Source of the DNA: Metabacillus crassostreae
Lineage (GTDB): Bacteria; Bacillota; Bacilli; Bacillales; Bacillaceae
Reading direction: 5' to 3'
Assembly: GCF_016908395.1 (NCBI RefSeq)
Contig: NZ_JAFBDU010000001.1
Span: 372,001 to 436,000 of the forward strand
DNA length: 64,000 bases
Numbering within the stretch: the stretch's first letter is position 1; each line of letters starts with the position of its first letter. The notes under the pieces are model-generated. The model saw only the letters and a list, made by a program, of their open reading frames with translations, was not told the origin of the DNA and made no database searches. The translations under genes were made by a program, and so were the position numbers. Below are positions 1 to 9,205 of the stretch, in pieces.

Positions 1-143
1 ATATTATTGGTGCAAACAATGCTGGTATTGACTCAATCGGAGTAACTTATGGATATGGTTCGTTAAAAGAACTAAATGACTCTAATCCTACACATATTGT
101 TAATCGAGTTGACGGGATAAAAGATATTTTAGGAGTTCTGTAG
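1..143 (+). CDS. HAD-family phosphatase, C-terminal end only
   Basis: The window opens inside a gene. The reading frame whose codons begin at base 3 gives a 46-residue tail with the segment GVTYGYGSLKEL followed by NPTHIV and a final helix. This is the usual C-terminus of phosphoglycolate phosphatase-like HAD hydrolases, where the Gly-x-x-x-Gly-x-Gly loop follows motif IV and the last strand says that the substrate domain is finished. The catalytic Asp motif lies outside the window, so activity cannot be judged. A short hairpin follows directly after the stop. Confidence 0.7.
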   Translation, partial: IIGANNAGIDSIGVTYGYGSLKELNDSNPTHIVNRVDGIKDILGVL

Positions 144-144
144 A

Positions 145-170
145 TTCTTCTAACAATAGAAGAACACTTT
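145..170 (+). terminator. Probable terminator of the HAD gene
   Basis: An 8-bp perfect stem (TTCTTCTA / TAGAAGAA) with a 4-nt loop starts two bases after the stop codon. The following tract is only weakly T-rich, so termination may be inefficient. Confidence 0.4.
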
Positions 171-384
171 AATAAGTTTTATGATGAGAGCTTTAATTTA
201 GTATTTAATTAACGAAATTCAAAATTATACAACAAAAGCTTGGAATCTCAATCTGAAAATCTCTTACAGTATCTTCACATATGATAATGTCACCATAATT
301 TGATCTGCTTATCGTAAAAACAATAAAAAATCCGAATGCATACAATATATACAAAAATGAATAAAGGGTAGGAGTTATGATATT

Positions 385-1410
385 ATGCAACTCACATATA
401 AACCTAATAGTAAATTTTCATCAGTATTAAATCATGTTCAGAACACTTTTAATCAAGTACTTTGTTCAGGTGCATCGGTTTTTATTATTCATAATGACAC
501 TATTGTTTTAGAAGATTATATAGGAAAGCAATCTAATAATAGTGGTGCTAGAAATGTTAACGAAGAAACTCAATTTCATGTAGCCTCAGTAAGGAAAAGC
601 TATATAGGTTTTGCTGTGGCTTACGCTTTATATAACAATTACATAGAACACATAGATGATCTTGTGTTGAAATATTTACCAAAGCTTGACGAAACTACTT
701 GGAAGGAAACGACCATCAGGCATTTATTAACTCATACACATGGATTAAATCAAAAGGAGGAGACTATTTTTCGTGAGCATCCTGCTGGTCAAAGCTGGAC
801 ATATCGACAAGTTGGTATAGATGCTTTAACTAAAATTGTGAAGAAGACGACCAAAAAATCAGTATCAGAGATTATTCATGAGCATGTATTTAGTCCTTTA
901 GGTTTTAGTGAATCAAATTGGTATGCACATAAACACGATAAGCTTGCGGATGTAATATTACCTGAAGCTGGAGATGAAAATTGGCAAACAAGTGAAAGCA
1001 CAGAAGGTGACAAGGCGAATATGTATGTGTCGACCCGTGAGTTATCATATTGGGGGTATCTTCATCTTAAACAAGGAAAGATAGATGAAAAGCAAATTGT
1101 TCCAAGAGAAATAATACAAATTACTACATCACTTCAAAGTCCTGTAATAAAAGATCAAGATTTACCGCAAAATGGTTTCTTATGGTTTGTAAAAGATTAC
1201 CCAGCTAAGAAAACAGAAATAGGTGCATCAATTCCTAAAGGCTCATATCAGATACTAGGTTATACGGGTGTTACATTGTTGGTCATTGCTGATGAAAATC
1301 TAGTCGCAGTTCGCATGTTTAATAGTTTTGGTTCACCTGAAGGGTATGATTATCTATCTGATGTTAGGTCTTTTGGAGACACTGTGATGAATTGTCTGCA
1401 ATATGGATAA
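385..1410 (+). CDS. Serine hydrolase of the beta-lactamase / penicillin-binding family (class C type)
   Basis: The 341-residue protein carries the SxxK nucleophile motif as S68-V-R-K71 inside a typical FHVASVRKS context, and a second-motif Tyr at about 140 (TYRQVG, in place of the usual Y-S/A-N). The length and the HLLTHTHGL segment around residue 113 match PF00144 enzymes such as esterases and D-amino peptidases. No signal peptide is visible, so it probably acts in the cytoplasm, unlike true beta-lactamases. The start is supported by GGTAGGAG about 10 bases upstream. The substrate cannot be told from sequence. Confidence 0.85.
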   Translation: MQLTYKPNSKFSSVLNHVQNTFNQVLCSGASVFIIHNDTIVLEDYIGKQSNNSGARNVNEETQFHVASVRKSYIGFAVAYALYNNYIEHIDDLVLKYLPKLDETTWKETTIRHLLTHTHGLNQKEETIFREHPAGQSWTYRQVGIDALTKIVKKTTKKSVSEIIHEHVFSPLGFSESNWYAHKHDKLADVILPEAGDENWQTSESTEGDKANMYVSTRELSYWGYLHLKQGKIDEKQIVPREIIQITTSLQSPVIKDQDLPQNGFLWFVKDYPAKKTEIGASIPKGSYQILGYTGVTLLVIADENLVAVRMFNSFGSPEGYDYLSDVRSFGDTVMNCLQYG

Positions 1411-1593
1411 GGTACTGCTATGATGATTTTATGAGAGAATTTAAAGTAATTAGTAGAATGTTATCATATAATTACAATATTAAACAAAAAAGGTCTGATC
1501 TTACATAACATATTTAACCTTTAAAATACCGATTCTTAAAAAGATGTTCACTATTAAAAGAGAAAGTAAATGATTAATAGAGGAGAAATAGTA

Positions 1594-2349
1594 ATGAAAA
1601 ATATAACATTTGATAATATTTATAACCTTGGAAAAGTAGTGGCTGAAAATGACCAATATAAACACTTTCATTATCCTGAGATGCTGACTAGTTATAGTAG
1701 TAACTTTATTGAATTTAAACATCTACCTTCTTTATCTGAATTTTTAGATGCTGAACAATACTTAAGGGAATATCATTTGAAACGGGGCCAGAATCATGTG
1801 AAGTTTACTTATCCTGATAATGAAAAACCTACATCTGAACTTATATCTTTCTTTAATGATAATGGATATGAAATAGGTTTTATGGAATTATATGCTATTA
1901 AGCCACAGCAATTTCCTACGTCAGCAAACAACCCTGATATAGAAGTTACTTTAGTGACAGATGAAAATATAGAAATATTTTGTAATCTTCAGTATCAACA
2001 TAATTTGGAGTATGGAAGTGAGTTTGCAAATCAAAAACATGAACTCATAAAACGTCAGTTTAAAAATCAAGATATTCTTCAGATCTTGGCGTTTTACAAA
2101 GGAAATCCAGCTGGGTATGTTGTTGTCATAGTTTCTGAAGAAACCGCAGAAATAGACAACCTAACTGTTGATGAGAAGTTCCAAAACAAAGGAATCGGTA
2201 GAAAATTACAACAATATGTAATGGAAGCATTTCCTGAAAAAATTATCATTTTAATAGCTGATGGACAAGATACTCCGAAAGAAATGTATAAAAAACAAAA
2301 TTATCAATATCTTGGATTTAAATATGAGGCTCAAAAGGTATATAAATAG
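1594..2349 (+). CDS. GNAT-family N-acetyltransferase
   Basis: The acetyl-CoA binding core is in the C-terminal half: residues IDNLTVDEKFQNKGIGRKL give the strand plus Q/R-x-x-G-x-G/A motif A. The N-terminal ~110 residues are a divergent extension with no motif I recognise, which may be a degenerate second GNAT fold. I chose the ATG at 1594 because AGAGGAGAA lies 7-9 bases upstream; an in-frame ATG at 1570 has no ribosome binding site. Substrate unknown. It stands alone, with a membrane protein gene about 90 bases downstream. Confidence 0.8.
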   Translation: MKNITFDNIYNLGKVVAENDQYKHFHYPEMLTSYSSNFIEFKHLPSLSEFLDAEQYLREYHLKRGQNHVKFTYPDNEKPTSELISFFNDNGYEIGFMELYAIKPQQFPTSANNPDIEVTLVTDENIEIFCNLQYQHNLEYGSEFANQKHELIKRQFKNQDILQILAFYKGNPAGYVVVIVSEETAEIDNLTVDEKFQNKGIGRKLQQYVMEAFPEKIIILIADGQDTPKEMYKKQNYQYLGFKYEAQKVYK

Positions 2350-2437
2350 TAATTTTTATTAGGTGGAAACCATCTAAAACAATTTATCTTATGATATTGA
2401 ATCTACTAGTTTAAGAGGGGGAAAAGGAAGTTCTTGA

Positions 2438-2719
2438 ATGAGAAAAATTAACTTTTGGTCATTTATCATGTCTATAGTTAGTAAAGTATTATTTTTAATA
2501 ATTACTCTTTCAAGTGCTATAAATTATTCATTTTTGGGTACAGGTTTTATCAATCTCATCCTGTATATGACATTAATTAATTTTGTTTTAGCAGTAGTAG
2601 GCTTTGGTGGTATTCAAGATTGGAAAGGTTTAGCTAGAAGTGTAGCTACGATAATTCTTACAGTAGGCTTAACGGCATTTTTGTTCTTCATTATATTTAT
2701 TGGGAATTTATTTAGTTAA
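2438..2719 (+). CDS. Small three-helix membrane protein
   Basis: The 93-residue product is almost entirely hydrophobic, with likely transmembrane helices near residues 10-30, 35-58 and 68-92, and a short polar loop containing Gln-Asp-Trp-Lys between the second and third. A purine-rich site (GAGGGGGAAAAGGAAG) precedes the ATG. It is 16 bases upstream of the DUF3237 gene, so the two are probably co-transcribed. Function unknown. Confidence 0.65.
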   Translation: MRKINFWSFIMSIVSKVLFLIITLSSAINYSFLGTGFINLILYMTLINFVLAVVGFGGIQDWKGLARSVATIILTVGLTAFLFFIIFIGNLFS

Positions 2720-2735
2720 TAGGAGGCTTTGAAGC

Positions 2736-3158
2736 ATGGAGTTTGAAGAAATCTTCACTGTACATGTTCAAATTAACAATACGATCAAATTAACTAATCA
2801 TGAAGGCGATTCAGTTATCATGATTTCTTTTAAGGGTCATGTTTCAGGTGAATATTTCACAGGAGAGATCCTTGATGGAGGAGTTGATACGCAAATTATT
2901 GGAAGATTTGGTGATCGACATACCTTATCAGCTAGATATATGCTACAAGGGAAGGATTATACAGGGGAACAGTGCAGCATTTATATTGAAAATAACGGTC
3001 ATGTAAACAATAAATTGAAACATCCTTTATTTAGATCTTATCCAAAAGTTATTACAAATAGTAAGTCTTTAGCTTTTTTAAATGATGACATATTAATTGC
3101 AGAAGGACTACCAACGGAATCTGGTTTAGATATAAAAATATATAGACTTATGAATTAG
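2736..3158 (+). CDS. DUF3237-like protein
   Basis: This 140-residue soluble protein has the repeated beta-strand pattern of the DUF3237 family: an N-terminal strand, a G-x-V-x-G-E-x-F-x-G-E-I-L-x-G-G-x-D stretch (about 36-51), then LSARYMLQ and a YIENNG segment near the middle. The family adopts a barrel-like fold and has no proven activity. AGGAGG is 9 bases upstream of the ATG. It follows the small membrane protein gene closely. Confidence 0.7.
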   Translation: MEFEEIFTVHVQINNTIKLTNHEGDSVIMISFKGHVSGEYFTGEILDGGVDTQIIGRFGDRHTLSARYMLQGKDYTGEQCSIYIENNGHVNNKLKHPLFRSYPKVITNSKSLAFLNDDILIAEGLPTESGLDIKIYRLMN

Positions 3159-3224
3159 TACATAGCTTAGATTATCTTAAGTAAAAGTTAGTAACTAGAT
3201 ATTTTTTGATGTGGAGGTATTTAA

Positions 3225-3980
3225 ATGATTAGTTATAAAAAAGAAATTGTGAAGATTAAACATCATGGTAGGGAAATCCATAGCGTCTATTACAGACCTA
3301 ACAGTAAGAAGAAGTGCCCTATCGTAATCTTCAGTCATGGTTTTAATGGAACAAATTTAGATTTTGCGATGAATAGTGACTATTTAGCGAAAAATGCCAT
3401 AGCTACTTTATGTATCGATTTTTGTGGAGGCTCTGTTAATTCGAAGAGTGACCTTAATACCGATGAAATGTCTATATTTACAGAAAAAGAAGATCTATGT
3501 GCGGTCATTGAACATGTAAAGAATTGGGAGGATGTTGATCCTACTAATATCTTTTTGTTTGGAGGAAGTCAGGGAGGATTAGTATCAGCACTAGTAGCGG
3601 ATGAAAATGTTGAAGTAATTAAAGGACTTCTTTTGCTATTTCCAGCGTTTTGTATTGCAGATGATTGGAATAATAGATTTCCAACACTTGAGAGCATTCC
3701 TGAAACACACGAGTTATGGGGAGTTCAGCTAGGGCGAATTTATTTTGAGTCAATTCATAATTATAATGTGTTCGATCATATCGGAAAGTTCAATAAAAAC
3801 GTACTAATTTTTCATGGTGATCAAGATGAAATTGTGGCACTTGACTATGGGAAAAGAGCAGCACTTTTTTACCCAAATGCTAGAATTGAAATTTTCCCTG
3901 GAGAAGGTCATGGTTTCTCAGAAGCAGGTAATAAAAAAGTAAGTGAAACGACATACGAGTTTGTAAAAGCTAATAGTTAA
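3225..3980 (+). CDS. Alpha/beta hydrolase (serine esterase/lipase-like)
   Basis: All three members of the catalytic triad are visible: Ser115 in the nucleophile elbow G-G-S-Q-G, Asp201 in HGDQDEIV, and His229 in GEGHGF. FSHGFNG near residue 37 supplies the oxyanion hole. At 251 residues with a short cap it resembles cytoplasmic acyl-peptide hydrolase/esterase-type enzymes (the GxSxGG and HGxxDxxV pattern). No signal peptide. GGAGGT precedes the ATG. Its substrate is not predictable from the sequence. Confidence 0.85.
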   Translation: MISYKKEIVKIKHHGREIHSVYYRPNSKKKCPIVIFSHGFNGTNLDFAMNSDYLAKNAIATLCIDFCGGSVNSKSDLNTDEMSIFTEKEDLCAVIEHVKNWEDVDPTNIFLFGGSQGGLVSALVADENVEVIKGLLLLFPAFCIADDWNNRFPTLESIPETHELWGVQLGRIYFESIHNYNVFDHIGKFNKNVLIFHGDQDEIVALDYGKRAALFYPNARIEIFPGEGHGFSEAGNKKVSETTYEFVKANS

Positions 3981-4120
3981 CTAGAAAAAAAGTTATTTAT
4001 GCTTATTTAATCATATTTTAAGTTACAAATATTTGAATTTAAGTTAAAATATGAATAAGATAATAGATAAGGGATAGTACTTATAGCAAAATTATAACTG
4101 AATAAAGGGAGTAACTGATC

Positions 4121-4249
4121 TTGAGTAAAGAATTTCACAAAAATAATTTAAATGAGTTTATAAAATACAGCCTTTATGTAATAGTAGGTTTTTTACTTAT
4201 TCTGGTAGGTTATGGGGTAGGTCATTTTATCGGAAAATTTATCTACTAA
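4121..4249 (+). CDS. 42-residue single-pass membrane protein
   Basis: A TTG codon with AAGGGAG 7-8 bases upstream opens a 42-codon frame. The N-terminal ~15 residues are polar and basic; residues 18-40 form one transmembrane helix with a Gly-rich pattern (VGYGVGHFIG). It is followed immediately by a hairpin terminator, which supports a real short transcription unit. I do not recognise the family. Confidence 0.55.
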   Translation: MSKEFHKNNLNEFIKYSLYVIVGFLLILVGYGVGHFIGKFIY

Positions 4250-4273
4250 TTGATGTTAATCTCTCATAATTGA

Positions 4274-4310
4274 AAGCGCCTTTTTAATATAAGAAAAGGT
4301 GCTTATTTAT
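4274..4310 (+). terminator. Intrinsic terminator
   Basis: An 11-bp stem (AAGCGCCTTTT / AAAAGGTGCTT, one G-T pair) with a 9-nt loop follows the 42-residue membrane protein gene. Confidence 0.6.
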
Positions 4311-4428
4311 GTTTAGGGAAGGAATTTCAGGAAGGGTACTTTTTAGTAAATGTGAAGGAATATACTTAAGTTAAAATGACATTTTTTGGAGTATCTAATA
4401 AAAAGAATGTAAGAGGAGCAATGTAATC

Positions 4429-4854
4429 ATGAATTTACATATAACTGAAGAATTAGATCGACATGCTAAAAAATTTGTAGATGATGAGCTTTACAAATTT
4501 AATTTAAAGCACTTTCCAGAGGATTTAGGAGGTAGGTACAAAGAAATTGGTATATTCATTAAGGATGACAGCGGTATTGTTCGAGGTGGGCTAATTGGAT
4601 CAATCTGTTGGAATTGGTTAGAGATACATACTCTATTTGTAGATGAAGAGATAAGAAAGCATGGATATGGCACTAAATTATTAGTACAAGCTGAGAATAT
4701 AGCTTTAGAAAAGAATTGTGATTTTATTAAGTTAGACACTTTAAGTTTTCAAGCATTAGGTTTTTATGAAAAACATGGTTATACAGTGTTTGGGACATTA
4801 GATAATGTAGGTAGAGAGCATAAGCATTACTATTTAAAAAAGGATTTAAAGTAA
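4429..4854 (+). CDS. GNAT-family N-acetyltransferase
   Basis: A compact 141-residue single-domain GNAT. The segment IHTLFVDEEIRKHGYGTKLL is motif D/A with the acetyl-CoA pyrophosphate loop R-x-x-G-Y-G. A later FQALGFYEKHGYTVFG provides motif B with the conserved Tyr near residue 108. The overall pattern is like small Bacillus acetyltransferases that act on small molecules or antibiotics, but nothing identifies the substrate. GAGGAG lies 12 bases before the ATG. Confidence 0.85.
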   Translation: MNLHITEELDRHAKKFVDDELYKFNLKHFPEDLGGRYKEIGIFIKDDSGIVRGGLIGSICWNWLEIHTLFVDEEIRKHGYGTKLLVQAENIALEKNCDFIKLDTLSFQALGFYEKHGYTVFGTLDNVGREHKHYYLKKDLK

Positions 4855-4919
4855 TTTTATTCAGGTTGATAATCTTATGGGCTTATAACAAATTCATAAG
4901 ATTATCAATTGTAAAGTTT

Positions 4920-5726
4920 TCAATTATTACTTAAGATCGCCCATTTCTTATTAGGGAAATCAAATATCCAATTTGCTTTTCTTATCGTGTTAAATCCTAC
5001 TATTAGATCTATCGGCTGTTCCAAATAATCATTAAAATGGCTCAAATCTGTAGCAGCAACCATTTGTTTTGGGAAAAAATGTCCTCCAATTTCAAGAGTA
5101 TCCATATAATAAATTGAGACTTCCGCATTTAAACCACCAGAGTCTTCGGCTAGACCTTGAATATCTATTTTTTGAAACATATTCGGATATGTAGTAATAA
5201 GAGAATGATCAACAATATTCATATTAGCTCCTGTATCCCATAAAGCATGAACTTTAATATCATTAATAGCTCCTTCTATAAAAGGAAGTGAGTCATTAAA
5301 ATGGAGTTTATGAAAATTAAGATTTTCTTCTTCTTCAAAAGGTGAATCAACAAGAATTTTAGATTGATCTATAAGAAAAGAGCATTTATGTTCCAAAAGA
5401 AAATCTATTCCTAATAAATTTGTTGAAGCACCAGTATTATCCTCGATTAAGGTCAACTCAAAATCTTCTTTTCTAATAGGTCCAACCCTTATAACAGAAA
5501 CACTAATTGATTTTAACTGGTTTTCTGAAAAAGCTCCTAAATAATCATTAGTATCGGTTGTTTTTGCATATGATCCTAGGAAATTATCTTCTAACATGAT
5601 GGTCTGATTTGCCCCAGTATCCAGATGTAACTGATAATCTTCCCCATCAATAGTAGCTTTTACAACTAGTATCCCTATATCACTAACATCTTTATCTTCT
5701 ATAACTAATAAATCAATACTACTCAA
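4920..5726 (-). CDS. Aspartyl protease-like protein with two tandem retropepsin-type domains
   Basis: The 268-residue protein contains two D-T-G-A-N motifs, at Asp36 (LHLDTGANQT) and Asp164 (ALWDTGANMN). Each is followed about 70 residues later by a hydrophobic-hydrophobic-Gly element (LLGIDFL near 105, LIVGFNTI near 243). That is two complete retropepsin-like units (clan AA) on one chain, so an internal dimer with both catalytic Asp is possible. No signal peptide or membrane segment is seen. The start is a TTG with AGGAGGAG 5 bases upstream. It is the first minus-strand gene in a plus-strand region. Protease activity is inferred, not shown. Confidence 0.75.
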   Translation of the reverse strand: MSSIDLLVIEDKDVSDIGILVVKATIDGEDYQLHLDTGANQTIMLEDNFLGSYAKTTDTNDYLGAFSENQLKSISVSVIRVGPIRKEDFELTLIEDNTGASTNLLGIDFLLEHKCSFLIDQSKILVDSPFEEEENLNFHKLHFNDSLPFIEGAINDIKVHALWDTGANMNIVDHSLITTYPNMFQKIDIQGLAEDSGGLNAEVSIYYMDTLEIGGHFFPKQMVAATDLSHFNDYLEQPIDLIVGFNTIRKANWIFDFPNKKWAILSNN

Positions 5727-6032
5727 TTAATCTCCTCCTAATTTATATATATTACCATAATTTATCCAGTTATTTCTCGAAAAAATTGTTAAATACTAGT
5801 AAACTATATAAAAATGATTAGACAATTGTATAAGTGTTCATTTTAAGAAAGTTTATAAATAAATCTTATAAATTATTTACTAGATCTGAGAAAGTTTTTA
5901 TTGGATAATTATGTTAAAATATTTAGAAGATATATACTTAAAGACATATTATTTTAAAATAATGTAAAAAGGTTAACCTTAGATCGTTGATAATAATTAC
6001 GTATAATACATGATTTTTTAAGGAGTACATTT
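5727..6032. other. Divergent intergenic region
   Basis: About 305 AT-rich bases separate the minus-strand protease-like gene from the plus-strand HAD gene. It must hold both promoters, but I see no convincing -35/-10 pair with correct spacing, hairpin or open reading frame. Confidence 0.4.
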
Positions 6033-6602
6033 ATGAATAACTTGCGGAGAATTGAAGCTGTTTTTTTAGACCGTGACGGAACAATTGGTGGTGATGACAC
6101 AGTGCATTATCCAAATTCATTTGAATTATATTCTGATTCACAGGAACTAATAAGCAAACTAAAGAAATCTGGGATAAAAGTTTTTTCATTTACAAATCAA
6201 CCAGGAATATCAGAAGGGAAAGCAACTAAAATTGATTTTATTAATGAACTTACTGAATTTGGCTTTGATGATATCTTCATTTGTCCACATAGTCACAGTG
6301 AAGGTTGTAATTGTCGAAAACCTAACATTGGTATGCTTATTGAAGGAGCAGAAAAATATAAATTAGATTTAAAGAATTGTGTTGTTATAGGTGATAGGTG
6401 GAGTGATATGGTCGCAGCTTCTCATGCTAATTGTATTAAAATACTTGTAAAAACAGGTGCAGGTCATTCAACATTAAATGAACACTATAAAAATATTAAA
6501 GATTTAGATATTGAATTTATTGCTGAGAGTATTAAGGAAGCAATTGATTGGCTCTACTTTCAATATGATGTAAAGAATCCTAATGTTCTTTTAAATAGCT
6601 AA
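6033..6602 (+). CDS. HAD-IIIA family phosphatase (HisB-N / GmhB-like)
   Basis: The N-terminus has the nucleophile motif F-L-D13-R-D15-G-T. A Thr-Asn-Gln-Pro motif II (FTNQPGI) and a cysteine/histidine cluster C-P-H-S-H-S-E-G-C-N-C follow; that cluster is the zinc loop of the histidinol-phosphatase / heptose-bisphosphatase group. Motif IV is VIGDRWSDM. The family hydrolyses sugar or imidazole-glycerol phosphates. No heptose or histidine genes lie nearby, so the substrate is open. AAGGAG precedes the ATG. Confidence 0.85.
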   Translation: MNNLRRIEAVFLDRDGTIGGDDTVHYPNSFELYSDSQELISKLKKSGIKVFSFTNQPGISEGKATKIDFINELTEFGFDDIFICPHSHSEGCNCRKPNIGMLIEGAEKYKLDLKNCVVIGDRWSDMVAASHANCIKILVKTGAGHSTLNEHYKNIKDLDIEFIAESIKEAIDWLYFQYDVKNPNVLLNS

Positions 6603-6613
6603 TTATTTTCATA

Positions 6614-6656
6614 ATTCGAAAAATATTTCTTTAAGAAATAAGACTTTTTTTATTCG
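6614..6656 (+). terminator. Intrinsic terminator
   Basis: The stem TATTTCT / AGAAATA with a 3-nt loop lies inside a wider TTCGAA-flanked inverted repeat, and is followed by a run of seven T. It closes the HAD-IIIA gene. Confidence 0.55.
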
Positions 6657-6734
6657 AACACTTTATGGAACTTGAAAAAGTCGTCTACTACATAAAAAGA
6701 GCAATAATCAAGATTAATAAGAGGAGCCTTGAAA

Positions 6735-6944
6735 ATGGATCTTAAAAAGTTAGTCAGAAATAATGAAAAAACAGTATTACTAATTTCTCAGGTGATTATT
6801 ATAGGGTTTTTAATTACAAATATATTGGTTTTTATCGATAAAGATTCAATAATAGCAAAATCACTTGCTGCAGCTTCATTTATAGGATTTTTGTTTTTTT
6901 TGATTATGACACTTAGAGCTAATTCGAAAACGGAAAAGCATTAA
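6735..6944 (+). CDS. Small two-helix membrane protein
   Basis: The 69-residue product has two predicted transmembrane helices, about residues 15-36 and 42-61, with a basic N-terminus and a polar tail ending in Lys-His. I chose the ATG at 6735 because GAGGAG is 8 bases upstream; a TTG at 6729 would sit too close to it. Family not recognised. Confidence 0.6.
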   Translation: MDLKKLVRNNEKTVLLISQVIIIGFLITNILVFIDKDSIIAKSLAAASFIGFLFFLIMTLRANSKTEKH

Positions 6945-7094
6945 ATTCAAACAAGAACTGACCATTTAGTTTGTACCACAAGGATATATATGTTTTTTGA
7001 ATAACGTTTTTCCTTAATTTCTAGGGGTTTTTAGTATCTCTTCTTCAATAGTAAAGTTAGGACCTATAAAGGAAGTTATAAAAGATGATAGCTA

Positions 7095-7670
7095 ATGGAA
7101 TTAATTTTTATCAGACATGGTCAAGGGGAACATACTCTAAACATCCCACAAAGTTTACAGATAGAAGATCCAGCGCTAACTAATTCTGGTAAGGAACAAG
7201 CTAAAGGCTTAGCAAAGAAATTCCCACTTAATGAAAGTGATAGTTTAATTGTAAGTCCTTTACGAAGAACTCTACAGACAGCAGCTTTATGGAGTGAGAA
7301 AATAAAATGCGAAAAAGTTGTAACAGCTCTAGTCTCACCTAGAATGTTCCCACAGATAGCAGAAGCTAAGACTTTAACTTGTGATCTTTTATTGAATAAA
7401 AGAAAAATCCAAAAGGAATTTCCTGATTTTTATATTGATGAGACATTGTCAAACAAGTTATGGATTAATGGAATCAATGTGTTACCTGAACAAGAATTTA
7501 GGATAGTTGCTAAGAATTTCATTAATTGGTGTAGAAAACAAGATAAAGAAAGAATTTTTGTTATTTCACACGATGGCACAATAACCTCCTATAGAGAATT
7601 TATAACAGGGAAAATGCTATCAAGAGCAAATTTCCCGAGTGAAACAGGGTGGTTTAGTATTAGAATTTAA
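7095..7670 (+). CDS. Histidine phosphatase family protein (phosphoglycerate mutase-like)
   Basis: The catalytic R7-H8-G9 motif opens the 191-residue protein (LIFIRHGQGE). The second Arg lies in VSPLRRTLQTA (about residue 56), and the second His in VISHDG (about 155). These are the phosphate pocket residues of branch-1 enzymes such as broad-specificity phosphatases. The ribosome binding site is poor: the nearest AAGGAAG is about 20 bases upstream. An ATG at 7085 is out of frame. Confidence 0.85.
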   Translation: MELIFIRHGQGEHTLNIPQSLQIEDPALTNSGKEQAKGLAKKFPLNESDSLIVSPLRRTLQTAALWSEKIKCEKVVTALVSPRMFPQIAEAKTLTCDLLLNKRKIQKEFPDFYIDETLSNKLWINGINVLPEQEFRIVAKNFINWCRKQDKERIFVISHDGTITSYREFITGKMLSRANFPSETGWFSIRI

Positions 7671-7847
7671 ATACATAAATTTTAATAGAGGATGTTACTG
7701 CAACCTTATTCAGGCAAATAATCTCTATCTTTAATTATGTTTATGTAATTATGATGTTATTTGTGGGTGGGAGCCAAAATTATTTAAGGTAGCAGAGGTA
7801 GGGAAAATAAGTTGTCATCTTTTAAATAATTCGTTAAGGAGTAGATA

Positions 7848-8627
7848 ATGTCACGTACAATTAAAATATCTTATGGGGAACATAGCTCACAATTTGGAGT
7901 ATTAAGAATTCCGGATAGTAAAGAACCATTACCAATAATAGTTATGATTCACGGAGGTTTTTGGCAGTCTAAATACAATCTTGAAGAAAATAACCCTATT
8001 GCAGAAGACCTAACAAGTAGGGGTTATGTTACATGGAATATCGAGTATCGCAGAGTTGGAGAAGAAGGAGGAGGTTGGACAGGTACTTTTAATGATGTAA
8101 TCGACTCAATTAATTATCTGTCCCATTTAAAGGAAGTATACAATTTAGACTTAACAAAAGTATATCTTATCGGTCATTCAGCAGGTGGTCATTTAGCCCT
8201 TTGGGTTGCTTCTAGAATGGACCAAATAAAAGATGCTCAAAGCTTTAATAAATTAATTGTACCTGTTAAGAAAGTGGTAAGTTTAGCAGGAGTGACAGAT
8301 TTAAATAAAATGTGGAAGTTTCACGAAGAAAAAGGCATTAAAAGTCTTGTTGCTAGTCTTATGGGTGGACCTCCAAATGAGTTTGATGAACGATATAAGG
8401 CTGCTTCTCCAATAGAGTTGATTCCAATAAGAATAGATCATGTTTTAGTTCATGGTGAGCTTGATCAACATGTACCAGTAGAATTAAGTAAAGATTACTA
8501 TTTAAAAGCAATAGAAAAAGGTAGTAATGTAAAACTATTAATTCTACCAAATGTTGAGCATTTTAAAATTATTGATCCTACCTCGACTGCATGGGAATCA
8601 ATAATAAGTATAATTTTTGAAAAATAG
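7848..8627 (+). CDS. Alpha/beta hydrolase with HGGxW motif (esterase / kynurenine formamidase-like)
   Basis: IHGGFW near residue 34 is the oxyanion-hole signature of hormone-sensitive-lipase and kynurenine formamidase-type enzymes. The triad is Ser111 (GHSAGGH), Asp206 (HGELDQHVP) and His238 (NVEHFK). At 259 residues it matches the BD-FAE/esterase group. No signal peptide. AAGGAG is well placed before the ATG. No tryptophan catabolism genes lie nearby, so formamidase activity is only one possibility. Confidence 0.85.
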   Translation: MSRTIKISYGEHSSQFGVLRIPDSKEPLPIIVMIHGGFWQSKYNLEENNPIAEDLTSRGYVTWNIEYRRVGEEGGGWTGTFNDVIDSINYLSHLKEVYNLDLTKVYLIGHSAGGHLALWVASRMDQIKDAQSFNKLIVPVKKVVSLAGVTDLNKMWKFHEEKGIKSLVASLMGGPPNEFDERYKAASPIELIPIRIDHVLVHGELDQHVPVELSKDYYLKAIEKGSNVKLLILPNVEHFKIIDPTSTAWESIISIIFEK

Positions 8628-8872
8628 TAACTACGTCATTCTTACTAATCCTCAGTCATTAAACGTAAATGTGTTACATGTGCATTTTTATGTAAAAGAG
8701 CAGATTGAGTATTCGGCAACATACAAAAGTGTCACTAAAACAATTAAAACCAGAAGGGAAAGGTGATTTATATTAATTTTGATCTTAAGCAATCTAGCCC
8801 TTACTGGAACAATGCGAATATTTTTGGATTTAGAAACTATAACATTAATAAAAGCAACAAGAACTTGTTACT

Positions 8873-9205
8873 TTAAGAAGTCCCATTTATATCGTTATCC
8901 CTTTTCTCAAAACATAGATTTACAGTTCTACTATTAGATCTTGTTCTATGTTGCGTATGTGCCGGTACATTAAAGATTTCTCCAGGTAGTAAATTAAATG
9001 TCTTATTATTTTCGAAGTCGATTATGAGTTCTCCTTCTAGTACCATAAATAATTCGTCTGTGTCATGTTGATGCCAATGAAACTCACCATTAATCACAGC
9101 AATTCTTAAAACATGATCATTGACTTCTGATACGACAAAATTCTTATATTCAGTTATATCAGTCACTAAATCTAGTAAATTTATTTTTTTCAATAAGCTT
9201 CTCAA
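8873..9205 (-). CDS. Cupin-domain protein
   Basis: The 110-residue protein is one small cupin barrel. HWHQHDTDELFMVLEGEL (about 43-60) is cupin motif 1 with its metal-binding His/His/Glu, and LLPGEIFNVPAHTQHRT (about 72-88) is motif 2 with the last His. Such mangan-like cupins bind a divalent metal and are often sugar or auxin-like small-molecule enzymes or sensors. It starts at a TTG with AAGGGG 8 bases upstream. Confidence 0.8.
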   Translation of the reverse strand: MRSLLKKINLLDLVTDITEYKNFVVSEVNDHVLRIAVINGEFHWHQHDTDELFMVLEGELIIDFENNKTFNLLPGEIFNVPAHTQHRTRSNSRTVNLCFEKRDNDINGTS

